Shown here piece by piece: positions 25,314 to 34,797 of a stretch of DNA of 64,000 nucleotides. Under the pieces are notes generated by a model. It had not been told where the DNA came from. It ran no database searches and saw only the letters and a program-made list of their open reading frames with translations. The position numbers were made by a program, and so were the translations under genes. Numbering within the stretch: the first letter of the stretch is position 1; each line of letters starts with the position of its first letter. Source of the stretch: Pedobacter sp. BS3 (lineage in GTDB: Bacteria > Bacteroidota > Bacteroidia > Sphingobacteriales > Sphingobacteriaceae); assembly GCF_008274585.1 (NCBI RefSeq), contig NZ_VTRT01000006.1, positions 248,001 through 312,000 of the forward strand, given 5' to 3'.

Positions 25314-27386
25314 TTATTTATTATACTTAACAGATACATGTCCTAACCTGGATGCTTTGTTGCTTGTAAAGTTTGCTTCAGAATCGCCGCCGGTACTGCT
25401 TCCGGCCATTTTATTTTTCACCCGTAGCCGGATATAAACCACATCCTGGTTAAGCAGGGCGATAGGAAGGTTGAAATTGACCACCTTAAACCCGGGAACC
25501 TGGGTAATTAAGGTGTTGTTCCAGTTTACAACATCTTCCATGGTATATTCGGTAATATAATTCCAGTTCCCGCTGTCCATATCCCTGCTTGTAGACCATT
25601 CTGCGATAAAATTTCTGGGGCCGCCAGTATCAGAGTTACCCTCTATCTGCATGGATAGCTGTTTACTGATGTTTTTAGTTGAAAATTTAATGATCCATGC
25701 CTCACCCCTATTGTGAGCAGTGTTCCACCAGGAAGTAGCAAATTGCCAGGCATCACCTACCATTCCTTTTTGTGCATTGGTGCCGTTCCCCAGCCCGGTC
25801 AAACCTAAATAGTTTGTAGTTTTTGTAATTCCGGTAGATGTGTTTTCAGGTATAGCGCTGTGCTCCAGCCGTCCCGTTCCAATGGTAGATGCCGATGGAT
25901 CGGTTGTAGAAAAAGTGCTCCATTCTACCAATACTTTAGAAAAGCCGTCGTCCCTGTTTTTATTTAAAACGATCTCTGATCTGTCCAGCGGTCTGATGGA
26001 ATATTTACCGATATTCCCGCCGTATCTTGGATAATTTTCAGATACAATAACCCCCGAAATCTTTCCGGAACCCTGGGGAACGGGTACACCATTTCTTATC
26101 AGGCTGGTAAGACCGTCTGCGGCTTTTTCATCATTGGTTAACAGGTACATGCTATCGCCGTTAATATCCCTGATATTTGTAGGATAACAGTCAACCCGGG
26201 CGTAGTACCCATAATTGGTATTGTAATAAGTGCCGAAGGGTACGGATATTTCTACATCTTTTAGTGTTATGTAGGTGTACATGTCATTGTCTGTCAGGTC
26301 TCTCATGTATTTCTCCCTTGGAATGAGCGGTGTAGAGCTGGCAACTTTGTCAATAATGTTGTTAGACGGAAAGTCTGAAATTGTTGCTGTATTAGGATTT
26401 GTTGTTTTAGATAAGGTTGCTCCCTTTAGCCAGAGCTTAACTTTTTCATTTTTACTGAACAGGTTATCACCCGGGGTTTTCGTCCTGATCTTTAATCCAG
26501 ATGTTCCGTCTAAGCTTTGTACATACACCGTAATGGCGTTTTCTGTGTGATCAACCGTGTGCGCCGGAGTGCCTTTATTGGGGTTTAATGCCAGGTTAGG
26601 GTTTCCTTTATCGGCCAGCACAATACCTTCAATGTAGATGTCTTCGGTAATTGTTCCGGAGCCCAGAGCATTTTTAACATAGTTAAAGTCTTTTAATACG
26701 GCATTATCATACGCCGCTTTAGGGTTTTGGGTTACCAGGATGGAATCTGTTATGGTTGCGCCCAGCATATCGATGTACAATAGTTTTATGGTTGCTGTCC
26801 TGGCGTCATCATTACTGCTATTCTGGGTAACCTTAAAGGTAAGATTAGTGCCATCATAGGTCAGGTTTGATATCCAGTTCTCCTGCCCGGGAGAGGTGTA
26901 TTTTATTTTTTGCTCTATTTTATCAAAATCAATATTTGTTGACAGCCCGGTTTTAATATCGCCGGCAGGCGCTGTAGCGTTAAGGGTTCTGTCTGCAAAC
27001 TTTAAATGCTGGGCAATGCCTTTTTGCTGCAGAAATACAGTATCTGTAAGGCCTTTTGCCGTAATATAAATTTCTGTGGCCCGTGCCGGATTATCCTTAT
27101 TCGACGTAACGGTTGCGGTGATATACGATTTACCACTGCCTTCTGTTCTATCAAGTGTAACCCAGTCGTCTCCCGGTTTTACAGCTACTTTCCAGTTGTT
27201 ATCTGAATATACCTGTATTTTAGTGGATGTAGCCGAGTCGGGTAGCCTGATGATCCGGGCATTTAATGCCAAATCTGTTCTGAATTGTACCAGGTTGTCT
27301 TTTTGACATCCCAGTATGGTAATGAAAGAAAAAATAACCAGGGTTATATTTCTCCATTTATTTGTCAATATATTTAACCTTTTCAT
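25314..27386 (-). CDS. BACON and DUF5689 domain lipoprotein
   Basis: 690 aa. The lipobox ITILGC gives Cys27. A BACON-type beta-sandwich covers about 45-125 (NNWKVAVKPGDDWVTLDRTE, FLQQKGIA), and a second BACON-like repeat may follow to about 220. DUF5689 spans about 230-465 (EDIYIEGIVLADKGNPN, KVKLWLKGATLSK, KISGVIVSENYPRYGG). The C-terminal about 200 residues are beta-rich (MQIEGNSDTGGPRNFIAEWS, VVYIRLRVKNKMAGSSTGG), resembling a carbohydrate-binding or jelly-roll module. BACON domains are usual in surface lipoproteins of Bacteroidota glycan loci. The gene lies between two EEP hydrolases with gaps of 9 and 5 bp, so it is probably a surface binding partner for the same substrate. No catalytic motif seen. 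Confidence 0.82.
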   Translation of the reverse strand: MKRLNILTNKWRNITLVIFSFITILGCQKDNLVQFRTDLALNARIIRLPDSATSTKIQVYSDNNWKVAVKPGDDWVTLDRTEGSGKSYITATVTSNKDNPARATEIYITAKGLTDTVFLQQKGIAQHLKFADRTLNATAPAGDIKTGLSTNIDFDKIEQKIKYTSPGQENWISNLTYDGTNLTFKVTQNSSNDDARTATIKLLYIDMLGATITDSILVTQNPKAAYDNAVLKDFNYVKNALGSGTITEDIYIEGIVLADKGNPNLALNPNKGTPAHTVDHTENAITVYVQSLDGTSGLKIRTKTPGDNLFSKNEKVKLWLKGATLSKTTNPNTATISDFPSNNIIDKVASSTPLIPREKYMRDLTDNDMYTYITLKDVEISVPFGTYYNTNYGYYARVDCYPTNIRDINGDSMYLLTNDEKAADGLTSLIRNGVPVPQGSGKISGVIVSENYPRYGGNIGKYSIRPLDRSEIVLNKNRDDGFSKVLVEWSTFSTTDPSASTIGTGRLEHSAIPENTSTGITKTTNYLGLTGLGNGTNAQKGMVGDAWQFATSWWNTAHNRGEAWIIKFSTKNISKQLSMQIEGNSDTGGPRNFIAEWSTSRDMDSGNWNYITEYTMEDVVNWNNTLITQVPGFKVVNFNLPIALLNQDVVYIRLRVKNKMAGSSTGGDSEANFTSNKASRLGHVSVKYNK

Positions 27387-27391
27387 ATTGA

Positions 27392-28252
27392 TTAGTTTTT
27401 GAGTTCGATAATAATGGGTATATGATCTGAATGGGTTTTGGTGAAATCATCCCGCAGAAAACGGGCATCGGTCACCTTATTGCCAAGATCTTTGCTGACG
27501 TAGATATAATCTATCCGGTTTTTGCCCGGGATGATATTTTTTGCATCGGCCGGATGTTTTTCAGCCTGCCTTTTCAGCACATCGATCAGCCCGAAATCAA
27601 GTATTTTCTGCTGCACCTCGAAATCGAGATACTGCCCATCGATCAGGTTATCGTGGAAGGGATATTTCTTGGCAAGATCCTGCAGCCATTTTACCGTTTT
27701 GCCATCGGCATAGTTTGCCTTGTCCAGCGGCGAATACGAGTTAAAATCGCCCATGATCATCCACCGCTTTTGCGAAGGCTGTGCGGCAATGGTTTGCAGT
27801 ATGACATCTATTTCCTCACGGCGTTTGCGATACTTATGCGGCGAAAGATGCAGTACGATCACATGGTAATCCTTAATGCGTGCCAAAATAAATCCGTGAT
27901 GCATGTTATCCAGCACACGGTGCACGTTTACAATAGGATATTTCGAGGTAAGCGCCACCGGGTAGCCGGTTTCCTTTAGCAAAACAGCATACGGATGCCC
28001 ATACTGATGCGCCATTTCCTCCAGCGATTTCTGGGTGAATTTATTGCATTCTTCCAGCGCCAGGATATCCGGGTTTTGTTGCTTTAACCAAGCTACAAAA
28101 TCTTTCTTCCCGGCCGTGGTATCGCGTACCATACCTTCCAGGATGTTATAGCTGATCACTTTAAGCGATTGCTGGGCGAATATTCTGGAACTGCCACCGG
28201 TAATAATGCTAATTACCAGGATGATATAGCTTAATGATCTCATTATACTCAT
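27392..28252 (-). CDS. Secreted EEP-family hydrolase
   Basis: 286 aa. The signal peptide ends at RIFAQQS (about residue 26) and there is no lipobox, so the enzyme is periplasmic or exported. The EEP domain fills the rest: KVISYNILEGMV, the catalytic Glu in LALEECNKF, VLHLSPHKYRKRREEID, GDFNSYSPLD and the terminal Asp-His pair in SDHIPIIIEL. It is a shorter paralogue of the lipid-anchored EEP at 24114-25304. The family covers nucleases, sphingomyelinases and phosphoinositide phosphatases. The SusC/SusD context suggests that it processes an imported phosphoester-containing substrate. It starts 10 bp after the susD stop and is followed 5 bp later by the DUF5689 gene. Confidence 0.92.
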   Translation of the reverse strand: MSIMRSLSYIILVISIITGGSSRIFAQQSLKVISYNILEGMVRDTTAGKKDFVAWLKQQNPDILALEECNKFTQKSLEEMAHQYGHPYAVLLKETGYPVALTSKYPIVNVHRVLDNMHHGFILARIKDYHVIVLHLSPHKYRKRREEIDVILQTIAAQPSQKRWMIMGDFNSYSPLDKANYADGKTVKWLQDLAKKYPFHDNLIDGQYLDFEVQQKILDFGLIDVLKRQAEKHPADAKNIIPGKNRIDYIYVSKDLGNKVTDARFLRDDFTKTHSDHIPIIIELKN

Positions 28253-28262
28253 GATTGAATGA

Positions 28263-29798
28263 TTACTGGCCGGTATACGCCGGGTTATCCAAAACGCCGC
28301 CAGACCGCAGTACTTCGCTGTCCGGGATGGGGTAGTACTGGTGAAATGGGCGCAGGTTCAACAGAATATCGTTAAACTCTAAAGCGATAGTAGACCTGAG
28401 GTCATCATAATAAGTACCCCATCTTACCAGATCCCATTTGCGGCCATATTCGCCCATCAGTTCACGGGCCCGCTCTTCTTTTACCTCTTTAAAGAAAGCC
28501 TCTTTGCCCGGATAGGCGGATAATATTAATGTAATGCTGTTACCTTCTTTGGCAGCTTCATCCTGGGCTCTCTTTTTTATTTCGTTAATAGCCGACATTG
28601 CCAGATCTTCATCGCCTAACTCATTGGCGCATTCGGCCATCATCAGCAGCGCATCAGCAAAGCGGAATACTTTCTGGTTGTTGCCGTCAGAAATGTTATC
28701 CATACCGGGGCACCAGAATTTAGGCCCGAACCAGGGTTTGCCGGTTCCGTTGTTTGACATCGGGCGGCTAAACCAGGTTCCGTTGTACGAATATCCCAGG
28801 ATCATATTGCGCCGCGGATCGTACACGTTGTAAAGCGACATGAAATATTCGGATGGTGTTACTGATGTGTACGGATTGGCTTTAGAACCTAATTCCGGAA
28901 TATTAACGCCGTTATAAGTACTGGTTCCCGATGTTTTGCTGGGCGTAAAGAAGCAGGCCACCTGAGTTGTTTTTTTCAATCCTGTGGCAGACCATGTAAA
29001 CTGCACTTCAAAGATAGATTCGGGTGTATTTTTATTCCTGAACCAGGTATCCTGTAAAGGGTATTGGTCAAGCTGTCCGTAAACCTTTTGTATTTCTTTC
29101 AGGGCGGTCAACGCGGTTTGATAATCCTTGTTCCACATGGCCATTTTAGCAATGAGCATATAAGCCATTGAGCCTGATATGCGGTTTTGCGGTACATCCG
29201 AAGTGCGTTGTTTAGGCAGGCTGGGGGCATATTGTTGCAGTTCGGCAATCATAGAATCGCGGGTAGCTGTTGCACTCATCCGGCCCAGCTTTGAAACATC
29301 CTCAAGGGTTTTCAGATTAGCTACATCCTGCGTATAGAAAGGTACATCGCCAAAGGTGCATGTAAGTACATAATAGTATAATGCCCGCAGGGTTACCGCT
29401 TCGCCGATAAGGCCGGGCTTTTTGGCCTCATCAATAGTGGCGCCCCGTATGCCGGCAATGGCAGCATTACAGTACATAACGCCTTTGTAGCATTGTGCCC
29501 ACACATCGTCGCCCATACCGGGATTTGCCGGTGAGATCTCAAGCTTGGCATCAACAGACGATGAGTTGAGAAAAGCCAGGTCGGTTACAGCCTCGTTGGC
29601 GATCATTAAACCCTGGTTAAAAATGCTGGTTAGCGGGTTGTAACATCCGTTAAGGGCGGCTATACACTGACCTTCATTTTTATAAAACTGGTCGGGCGAG
29701 ACGAAGCTCTTCGCTTCTTCGTTGAGGGTATCTTTGCAGGAGCTCAAAGCAAACACTGCAAAAAACAGGTATAATAAATATAAGCTATTCCGTTTCAT
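28263..29798 (-). CDS. SusD/RagB-family surface lipoprotein
   Basis: 511 aa. The lipobox FALSSC gives Cys21, followed by an acidic KDTLNEE stretch typical of surface-exported Bacteroidota lipoproteins. SusD landmarks are FVSPDQFYKNEGQCIAALNG, the LRALYYYVLTCTFGDVPFYT segment near residue 140, FRFADALLMMAECANELGD near 370, and KEERARELMGEYGRKWDLVR near 440. The C-terminus HQYYPIPDSEVLRSGG is the usual SusD end. It is the lid partner of the SusC encoded 26 bp upstream. The substrate is unknown; the downstream EEP hydrolases point to a phosphorylated compound. Confidence 0.96.
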   Translation of the reverse strand: MKRNSLYLLYLFFAVFALSSCKDTLNEEAKSFVSPDQFYKNEGQCIAALNGCYNPLTSIFNQGLMIANEAVTDLAFLNSSSVDAKLEISPANPGMGDDVWAQCYKGVMYCNAAIAGIRGATIDEAKKPGLIGEAVTLRALYYYVLTCTFGDVPFYTQDVANLKTLEDVSKLGRMSATATRDSMIAELQQYAPSLPKQRTSDVPQNRISGSMAYMLIAKMAMWNKDYQTALTALKEIQKVYGQLDQYPLQDTWFRNKNTPESIFEVQFTWSATGLKKTTQVACFFTPSKTSGTSTYNGVNIPELGSKANPYTSVTPSEYFMSLYNVYDPRRNMILGYSYNGTWFSRPMSNNGTGKPWFGPKFWCPGMDNISDGNNQKVFRFADALLMMAECANELGDEDLAMSAINEIKKRAQDEAAKEGNSITLILSAYPGKEAFFKEVKEERARELMGEYGRKWDLVRWGTYYDDLRSTIALEFNDILLNLRPFHQYYPIPDSEVLRSGGVLDNPAYTGQ

Positions 29799-29824
29799 TG
29801 GATTTTTCCTTTCTTTTTTGATGG

Positions 29825-32800
29825 TCAGAATTTAAGTTCAGCGCTAAAGGTTACCGTACGGCTGTTAGGATAGGCGCCGTTATCCATACGGCGAATGGTT
29901 GAGCCGCTGGCTTCGGTAGATACTTCCGGGTCATAGCCGTTGTAGTACTTCCATAAGTACAGGTTATTGCCGCTGGCGGTAAGCGTAAGCGAGTTCAGCT
30001 TGTTTTTGGTGGCCTTTGCCAGATCGAACGAATAGCTTACCGACGCATTTTTCAGGCGCAGGAAGGTGGCGCTGTGCACAAACCTGTCGTTGGGGATATC
30101 GTCTTTTGAATCGGCCCGCGGATAATCTGAGTTGGGGTTACGCACCGGATGCCAGGCATTGACCATGTACCGGTACTGGTTGCTCAGGTAAGTTCCTGTA
30201 CCCATAAACAGTTCGGTAGGATTATAAATTTTTCCACCCAGCGAATAGTTAAAGTAAAAGCTAACGTAAAAACGTTTGATCTTAAAGGTATTCTGCAAAC
30301 CACCATACAGGTACGGATCGGCATTGCCCAGGTAAACCAGGTCGTCGTTGTTAAGCACACCGTCGTGGTTTTGGTCAATATAACGTTGCCGGCCGGGTGT
30401 ATAATATGCTGTAGAGGCCGAGGCGTATTTTTTATCGATAGCGTTCTGGTCTATCTCTGCCTGCGTTTTCCAAACGCCTGCATATTGCATTCCCCACAAG
30501 GCGTTTAACGGGCGCCCCTGCACGTAACCGTACATCATGTACTGGGCGCCGTAAGGGTTAATGTAGGTTGGTATACGGTCTAAGCCGCCAATGTCGTTAA
30601 CCATTTGGTCATTATGGGCTAAAGTGAGCGATGTTGACCAGGAGAATTTCGGTTTGCGGATATTGTTGGAGTTAATGGTCAGCTCCACACCTTTGTTTGA
30701 TGTTTTACCAATGTTGGCAATACGGCTGTTGTACCCGGTTTGGGTAGGCAACTGTACGGTAAGCAGCAGATCGCTGGTTTTTGACTGGTAAACATCCAGC
30801 GTAAAATCAAACCGGTTGTTCAGGATAGAAAGGTCTAATCCGGCGTTATACGATGCTGTTTTTTCCCAGGTTAATCCTTCGTTTGCTATACGCGATGGAT
30901 AGTAGGATACGGGAATTGCACCATCAAATAGGTATCCGGATGACGATGAAGCAAGCTGGGATAAGGATTGATAGTTAGAAATGGCATCGTTACCAGAAAC
31001 GCCGCCACTCAGGCGGATGGCCAGCTCATCTATTGCTTTTACATTTTTCAGGAAATTCTCTTTTTTAAGATTCCATTTTACCGCGGCCGAAGGGAAGAAC
31101 GCCCATTTATGGTCGGCTGCAAAGTTAGAAGCCGCATCCACACGCCCGGTTAAGGTGAGGTAGTATTTGCTGGCATAGTTATAATTAATGCGGGCCAGGT
31201 TAGATATTTTCCGCTGGTCGCTGTAACCCGAACCGGCGTTTAATGTTTCCTTTGATGGTATGGCTGCCAGGTCGTTTGTATTGATATCATCTACAAAATA
31301 ACCGTCGCCGCTGGCGTACAGATTGGCATTCCATGACGATTGATATGTAAACCCGTAAAGGGCATCAAAGTGGTGAACCTTATCCCAGGTCTTTTTGTAG
31401 CTGACGGTGTTTTCGTTCAGGATATTATTAGCCCGGTAGCCGCTTTTGTAGGCATAGGCGCCGGTATTTTTACTGGCCCGGGTAGGCAGGGTTCCGGGAT
31501 AAAAGTTATCGTCAAAACGGTTATAATCAAATAATGAGACCGAGCTCCGGATGGTAAGCTCTTTGATAGGATTTACTTCTACAAAAAGCATGGGCGAGAG
31601 GCTTTTCCTGATCTGGTCTTTGCGCTGTAGCTTGGAATTGGCTAAGGGCGAATCGAACAGGGTGCCACTGTACCATTGCGTATTCCAATCGTTAAAGCTG
31701 CCGTCGGGTTTGTAGGCTGCAATGGTAGGCGCCAGGAAAATGGTTGACCGGTACCATAAGGTTTGCGTGCCGATGTCAGCTTTATTAAGCGCCTGGTTAA
31801 TGTACGAGTAGTTGAGCCGCAACCCTGCCTTTACGTATTTGCTGAAGGTTTGGTCGAGGTTGAGGCGCACCTGGTAACGCTGCATGCCGCTGTTGATCAC
31901 AATACCCTGGTTATTATTAAAGTTACCAGAGAAGTAGTATTTGGTGGATTTATTACCGCCCGAAGCCGAAAGGGTATAGTTCTGGTAAGGTGCGGTATGG
32001 GTAATTTCTTTGGTCCAATTGGTGCCTTCGCCTAATGAAGCAGGATCTGGGTAAGGATACTGTTCCAATGGTTTTATCTGGTTGGCTGTGCTGGCAAAGT
32101 AATACCGGTCGTTTTGCAGCTCGGCAAATTCTGTGGCATTCATCAGGTCAAGATAGCGGGGCAACTGCGATGCGCCCACATCCGTACGAAACGAAAAATT
32201 GGTTTTCCCGTCGCTTCTGCCACTTTTTGTGGTGATAACAATTACTCCATTGCTTCCGCGTGAGCCGTAAATAGCCGTTGATGATGCATCTTTCAATACC
32301 TGGATAGATTCAATATCGCTTGGGTTCAGGTCATTCAAATCATTTATGGCATCCATTACCCCGTCTACTACAAACAAGGGCTCGTTAGTGGCGGTAATAG
32401 AGCGGGTTCCGCGTATGCGGATGGAAGTTCCTGCGCCAGGTTCGCCGGTTGTAGATACAATTTCGGCTCCTGCGATGCGGCCTTGCAACATCTGGTCAAC
32501 ACGAGGAACGGGAATATTTTCAATATCCTCGGTTTTTACCACCGATACAGCGCCTGTCAGATCGCTTTTCTTTACGGTTCCATAGCCGATAACCACTACT
32601 TCCTGCAGGTTTTTCAGGTCTTCGGTCAATGTAATGTTCAGCATGGTCTGGCCTGGTGTTACTGCCACTTCGCGTGAGATGAATCCGGTATAGGTAATAA
32701 CCAGTATGGGCTTATCAACAGCAGTTTTAAGTATAAATTCACCATTGCTGTTAGTTTGAGTAGCTACCGACGTGCCTTTCAGGCGTACCGAGGCGCCGGG

Positions 32801-33262
32801 TAACGGCTCGCCTTTGCTATCGGTAACTTTACCCCGGATGTCACGCACCGGCGCCGGAACATCTTCTGTGGATGCAGCAGATAGTGGCTTTCGCTTAACC
32901 AGTATCGTTTTATCCATAATGCTGTAGGTTAAGGGCTGGTCGCGGAATAATTCCCCGAGAATGTCTGGCAGGGAAGCGCTGCGGGTAATGGTTACGGGTT
33001 TTGCCTTGTTAAGAAATTCATTTTTGTACAGGAAATTGTAGCCTGTTTGTTGCCGTATGGCATCAAAAACGTTCTCAAGTTTTGCATTGTGAACGTCTAA
33101 ACTTACCTGTTGCGAATAAGCTGTAGCGCTAACTTGCAAACATGCAACTAAAAGAAGGATACCTGTGATTTTCATGATACAAATAAATCGTCGGATACGC
33201 GGCCAATCATAGCCAAAAATTGATTCCTGCCCTTTCGGACAAAAAAGCAATAGATGTTTCAT
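29825..33262 (-). CDS. SusC/RagA-family TonB-linked outer membrane protein with STN signalling domain
   Basis: 1145 aa. A long n-region precedes the hydrophobic core MKITGILLLVACLQVSATAY (from residue 30), so translation may start at 33175 instead. The STN domain is at about 55-115 (AKLENVFDAIRQQTGYNFLY). It is followed by a carboxypeptidase regulatory-like domain (about 140-225), the plug (about 230-350, with YGSRGSNGVIVITTKSG) and the beta-barrel ending TVTFSAELKF. The STN domain contacts the periplasmic part of FecR, so substrate import can switch on the ECF sigma encoded upstream. It forms an import complex with the SusD encoded next. It is preceded by fecR and the sigma gene, the standard trans-envelope signalling arrangement. 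Confidence 0.96.
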   Translation of the reverse strand: MKHLLLFCPKGQESIFGYDWPRIRRFICIMKITGILLLVACLQVSATAYSQQVSLDVHNAKLENVFDAIRQQTGYNFLYKNEFLNKAKPVTITRSASLPDILGELFRDQPLTYSIMDKTILVKRKPLSAASTEDVPAPVRDIRGKVTDSKGEPLPGASVRLKGTSVATQTNSNGEFILKTAVDKPILVITYTGFISREVAVTPGQTMLNITLTEDLKNLQEVVVIGYGTVKKSDLTGAVSVVKTEDIENIPVPRVDQMLQGRIAGAEIVSTTGEPGAGTSIRIRGTRSITATNEPLFVVDGVMDAINDLNDLNPSDIESIQVLKDASSTAIYGSRGSNGVIVITTKSGRSDGKTNFSFRTDVGASQLPRYLDLMNATEFAELQNDRYYFASTANQIKPLEQYPYPDPASLGEGTNWTKEITHTAPYQNYTLSASGGNKSTKYYFSGNFNNNQGIVINSGMQRYQVRLNLDQTFSKYVKAGLRLNYSYINQALNKADIGTQTLWYRSTIFLAPTIAAYKPDGSFNDWNTQWYSGTLFDSPLANSKLQRKDQIRKSLSPMLFVEVNPIKELTIRSSVSLFDYNRFDDNFYPGTLPTRASKNTGAYAYKSGYRANNILNENTVSYKKTWDKVHHFDALYGFTYQSSWNANLYASGDGYFVDDINTNDLAAIPSKETLNAGSGYSDQRKISNLARINYNYASKYYLTLTGRVDAASNFAADHKWAFFPSAAVKWNLKKENFLKNVKAIDELAIRLSGGVSGNDAISNYQSLSQLASSSSGYLFDGAIPVSYYPSRIANEGLTWEKTASYNAGLDLSILNNRFDFTLDVYQSKTSDLLLTVQLPTQTGYNSRIANIGKTSNKGVELTINSNNIRKPKFSWSTSLTLAHNDQMVNDIGGLDRIPTYINPYGAQYMMYGYVQGRPLNALWGMQYAGVWKTQAEIDQNAIDKKYASASTAYYTPGRQRYIDQNHDGVLNNDDLVYLGNADPYLYGGLQNTFKIKRFYVSFYFNYSLGGKIYNPTELFMGTGTYLSNQYRYMVNAWHPVRNPNSDYPRADSKDDIPNDRFVHSATFLRLKNASVSYSFDLAKATKNKLNSLTLTASGNNLYLWKYYNGYDPEVSTEASGSTIRRMDNGAYPNSRTVTFSAELKF

Positions 33263-33368
33263 ACATTTGTGTGTTTGGGTTAATAAACAAGGATTAATGG
33301 TCTCAATCAGTTAATCGGGATTAACCTGAATGCCAGCTGCTTTACTGATCATAGAACAGCCGGTCTTG

Positions 33369-33395
33369 TTCGCTCCGGCCGTCATCCGGAGCGAA
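33369..33395. other. Perfect 10-bp hairpin between fecR and susC
   Basis: TTCGCTCCGG (33369-33378) pairs perfectly with CCGGAGCGAA (33386-33395) around the 7-nt loop CCGTCAT. Its T-rich flank (TCTTTTTC) is on the plus strand, opposite to the direction of fecR and susC, so it is not a simple terminator for this operon. It may be an mRNA processing or stabilising element that lets susC be expressed more strongly than fecR. Confidence 0.6.
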
Positions 33396-33476
33396 TCTTT
33401 TTCAAGGTTACCGATGCAGGGTCATTAGGTAATTCTTTCTTTCATAATCAAAAATTTAATCTTACAATCTGGTTAA

Positions 33477-34694
33477 TTAGTTATGTGTTACGGTAACCTG
33501 TCTGCCGGTTACAGAAAAATTCAGATCGCTGGTTTCCTGGAGCATCTTCAATACCCGTGAGAGTGGAACATCACGCGATATATAGCCTGTCAGGTGTCCG
33601 TCAGCGTTTATGTCGCTATAAGCTACTTCTATATCGTACCAACGCGAAAGCTGCCGCATAATGGTTTTCAGCTCGGCATCCTTAAACCTGAACAGGTTGT
33701 TTTTCCAGGCAATGGCTGCTTCGGTATCGGCATTTTCTACTTTGATGGTATTACCTGTAATAATGGATTGCTGGCCGGGTTGAAGCCTCACCCCGGCCCT
33801 CTCCAAAGGAGAGGAAGCATTAGGCTGTGAAACTTTTACGCTTCCTTCCAGCAGTGTTGTTTTTATGGCTTTTTCATCGGTATATGCGTTGATGTTAAAG
33901 TGTGTACCTAATACTTCTACCTGCTGGTTGTTAGTTGTTACTATAAACGGTATCCTTTTACCTTCAGCCTTACTACCTTCTATCTTTTTCGCTACCTCAA
34001 AATACGCTTCGCCGGTTATTTCTACCCGTCGCTCGCTGGCGGCAAAAACCGATGGAAAGCGAATAGACGATGCTGCATTTAGCCATACCCTTGTTCCATC
34101 GGGAAGGGTAACCTGGTAAGTGCCGCCAACCGGGGTTTGTACCATCAGTATATGGCTGTTTTGAACAGTAGCCCGTTGTTTTGTATAGCTTGCTACCTGT
34201 AATTTTCCGTCCTGTACCTTGGTAATGGTAGTGCTGCCCTGGCTGGCCAGCGTACCGTTTTGCCGGTCGTTCAGGATAATTTTTTCGCCGTTGGCCAGTG
34301 TAAGGGTTGCTTTATTGCCGCCGGGTAAAATATCGTGCATTATGGTGTTTTTATTGGCTATTACCGGATGTTGCTGGTTAAAATACAGCCATGTACCTAC
34401 AGAGATAAGTATGAGTATGGCTGCGGCGGCAACCCAGCGAAATATGGAGTATCTTATAACAGGCCGTATTTGTTTAGGCTTGTCGATAGCCGTAATGGTT
34501 GTCAGCATATTCTGCCAATGTGCCGATTGGGCAACAGGGGCTTTATCCCGGGTATTTAATATCGTGTCGATCTTTTCGCTGAAAAGTGAGTTGTTATCCT
34601 CATGAAACAACAATAAAAGTTCCTGCGCTTCTGCATCAGTAAGCTGATTATCTGCAAATTGTTGTAACAGATAATTGGTTCGTTCTTTATTCAT
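33477..34694 (-). CDS. FecR-family anti-sigma/sigma-regulator
   Basis: 405 aa inner-membrane protein. A cytoplasmic N-terminal part (about 1-80) would hold the sigma factor. One membrane segment lies at about 86-106 (WVAAAAILILISVGTWLYF). The periplasmic FecR domain (about 115-300) has VQTPVGGTYQVTLPDGTRVW and LNAASSIRFPS. The C-terminal DUF4974 domain (about 335-400, RFKDAELKTIMRQLSRWYDI) ends in a secretin-like fold. It links the STN domain of the downstream SusC to the upstream ECF sigma. Anomaly: residues about 294-304 (SSPLERAGVR) are encoded by a palindromic repeat element related to intergenic repeats, in frame within the FecR region. Confidence 0.93.
   Translation of the reverse strand: MNKERTNYLLQQFADNQLTDAEAQELLLLFHEDNNSLFSEKIDTILNTRDKAPVAQSAHWQNMLTTITAIDKPKQIRPVIRYSIFRWVAAAAILILISVGTWLYFNQQHPVIANKNTIMHDILPGGNKATLTLANGEKIILNDRQNGTLASQGSTTITKVQDGKLQVASYTKQRATVQNSHILMVQTPVGGTYQVTLPDGTRVWLNAASSIRFPSVFAASERRVEITGEAYFEVAKKIEGSKAEGKRIPFIVTTNNQQVEVLGTHFNINAYTDEKAIKTTLLEGSVKVSQPNASSPLERAGVRLQPGQQSIITGNTIKVENADTEAAIAWKNNLFRFKDAELKTIMRQLSRWYDIEVAYSDINADGHLTGYISRDVPLSRVLKMLQETSDLNFSVTGRQVTVTHN
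33785..33815. repeat. Palindromic intergenic-type repeat inserted in frame in fecR
   Basis: CCTCTCC-AAA-GGAGAGG (33798-33814) is a perfect dyad preceded by CCTCACCCCGGC. The combination CCTCACCCC...CCTCTCCAAAGGAGAGG is a common dispersed repeat of Bacteroidota intergenic DNA; a divergent copy is at 294-341. Here it is read on the minus strand as SSPLERAGVR inside FecR. Confidence 0.7.
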
Positions 34695-34797
34695 TAATAG
34701 TTTTTAAGCTGGAGTGCTGAAAGCGCACTTTTTTATCCCATTTCTGATAGTAAGAAACGTAAGTACGGATCAAGGACTATCGGGATGGTGAATTTTT

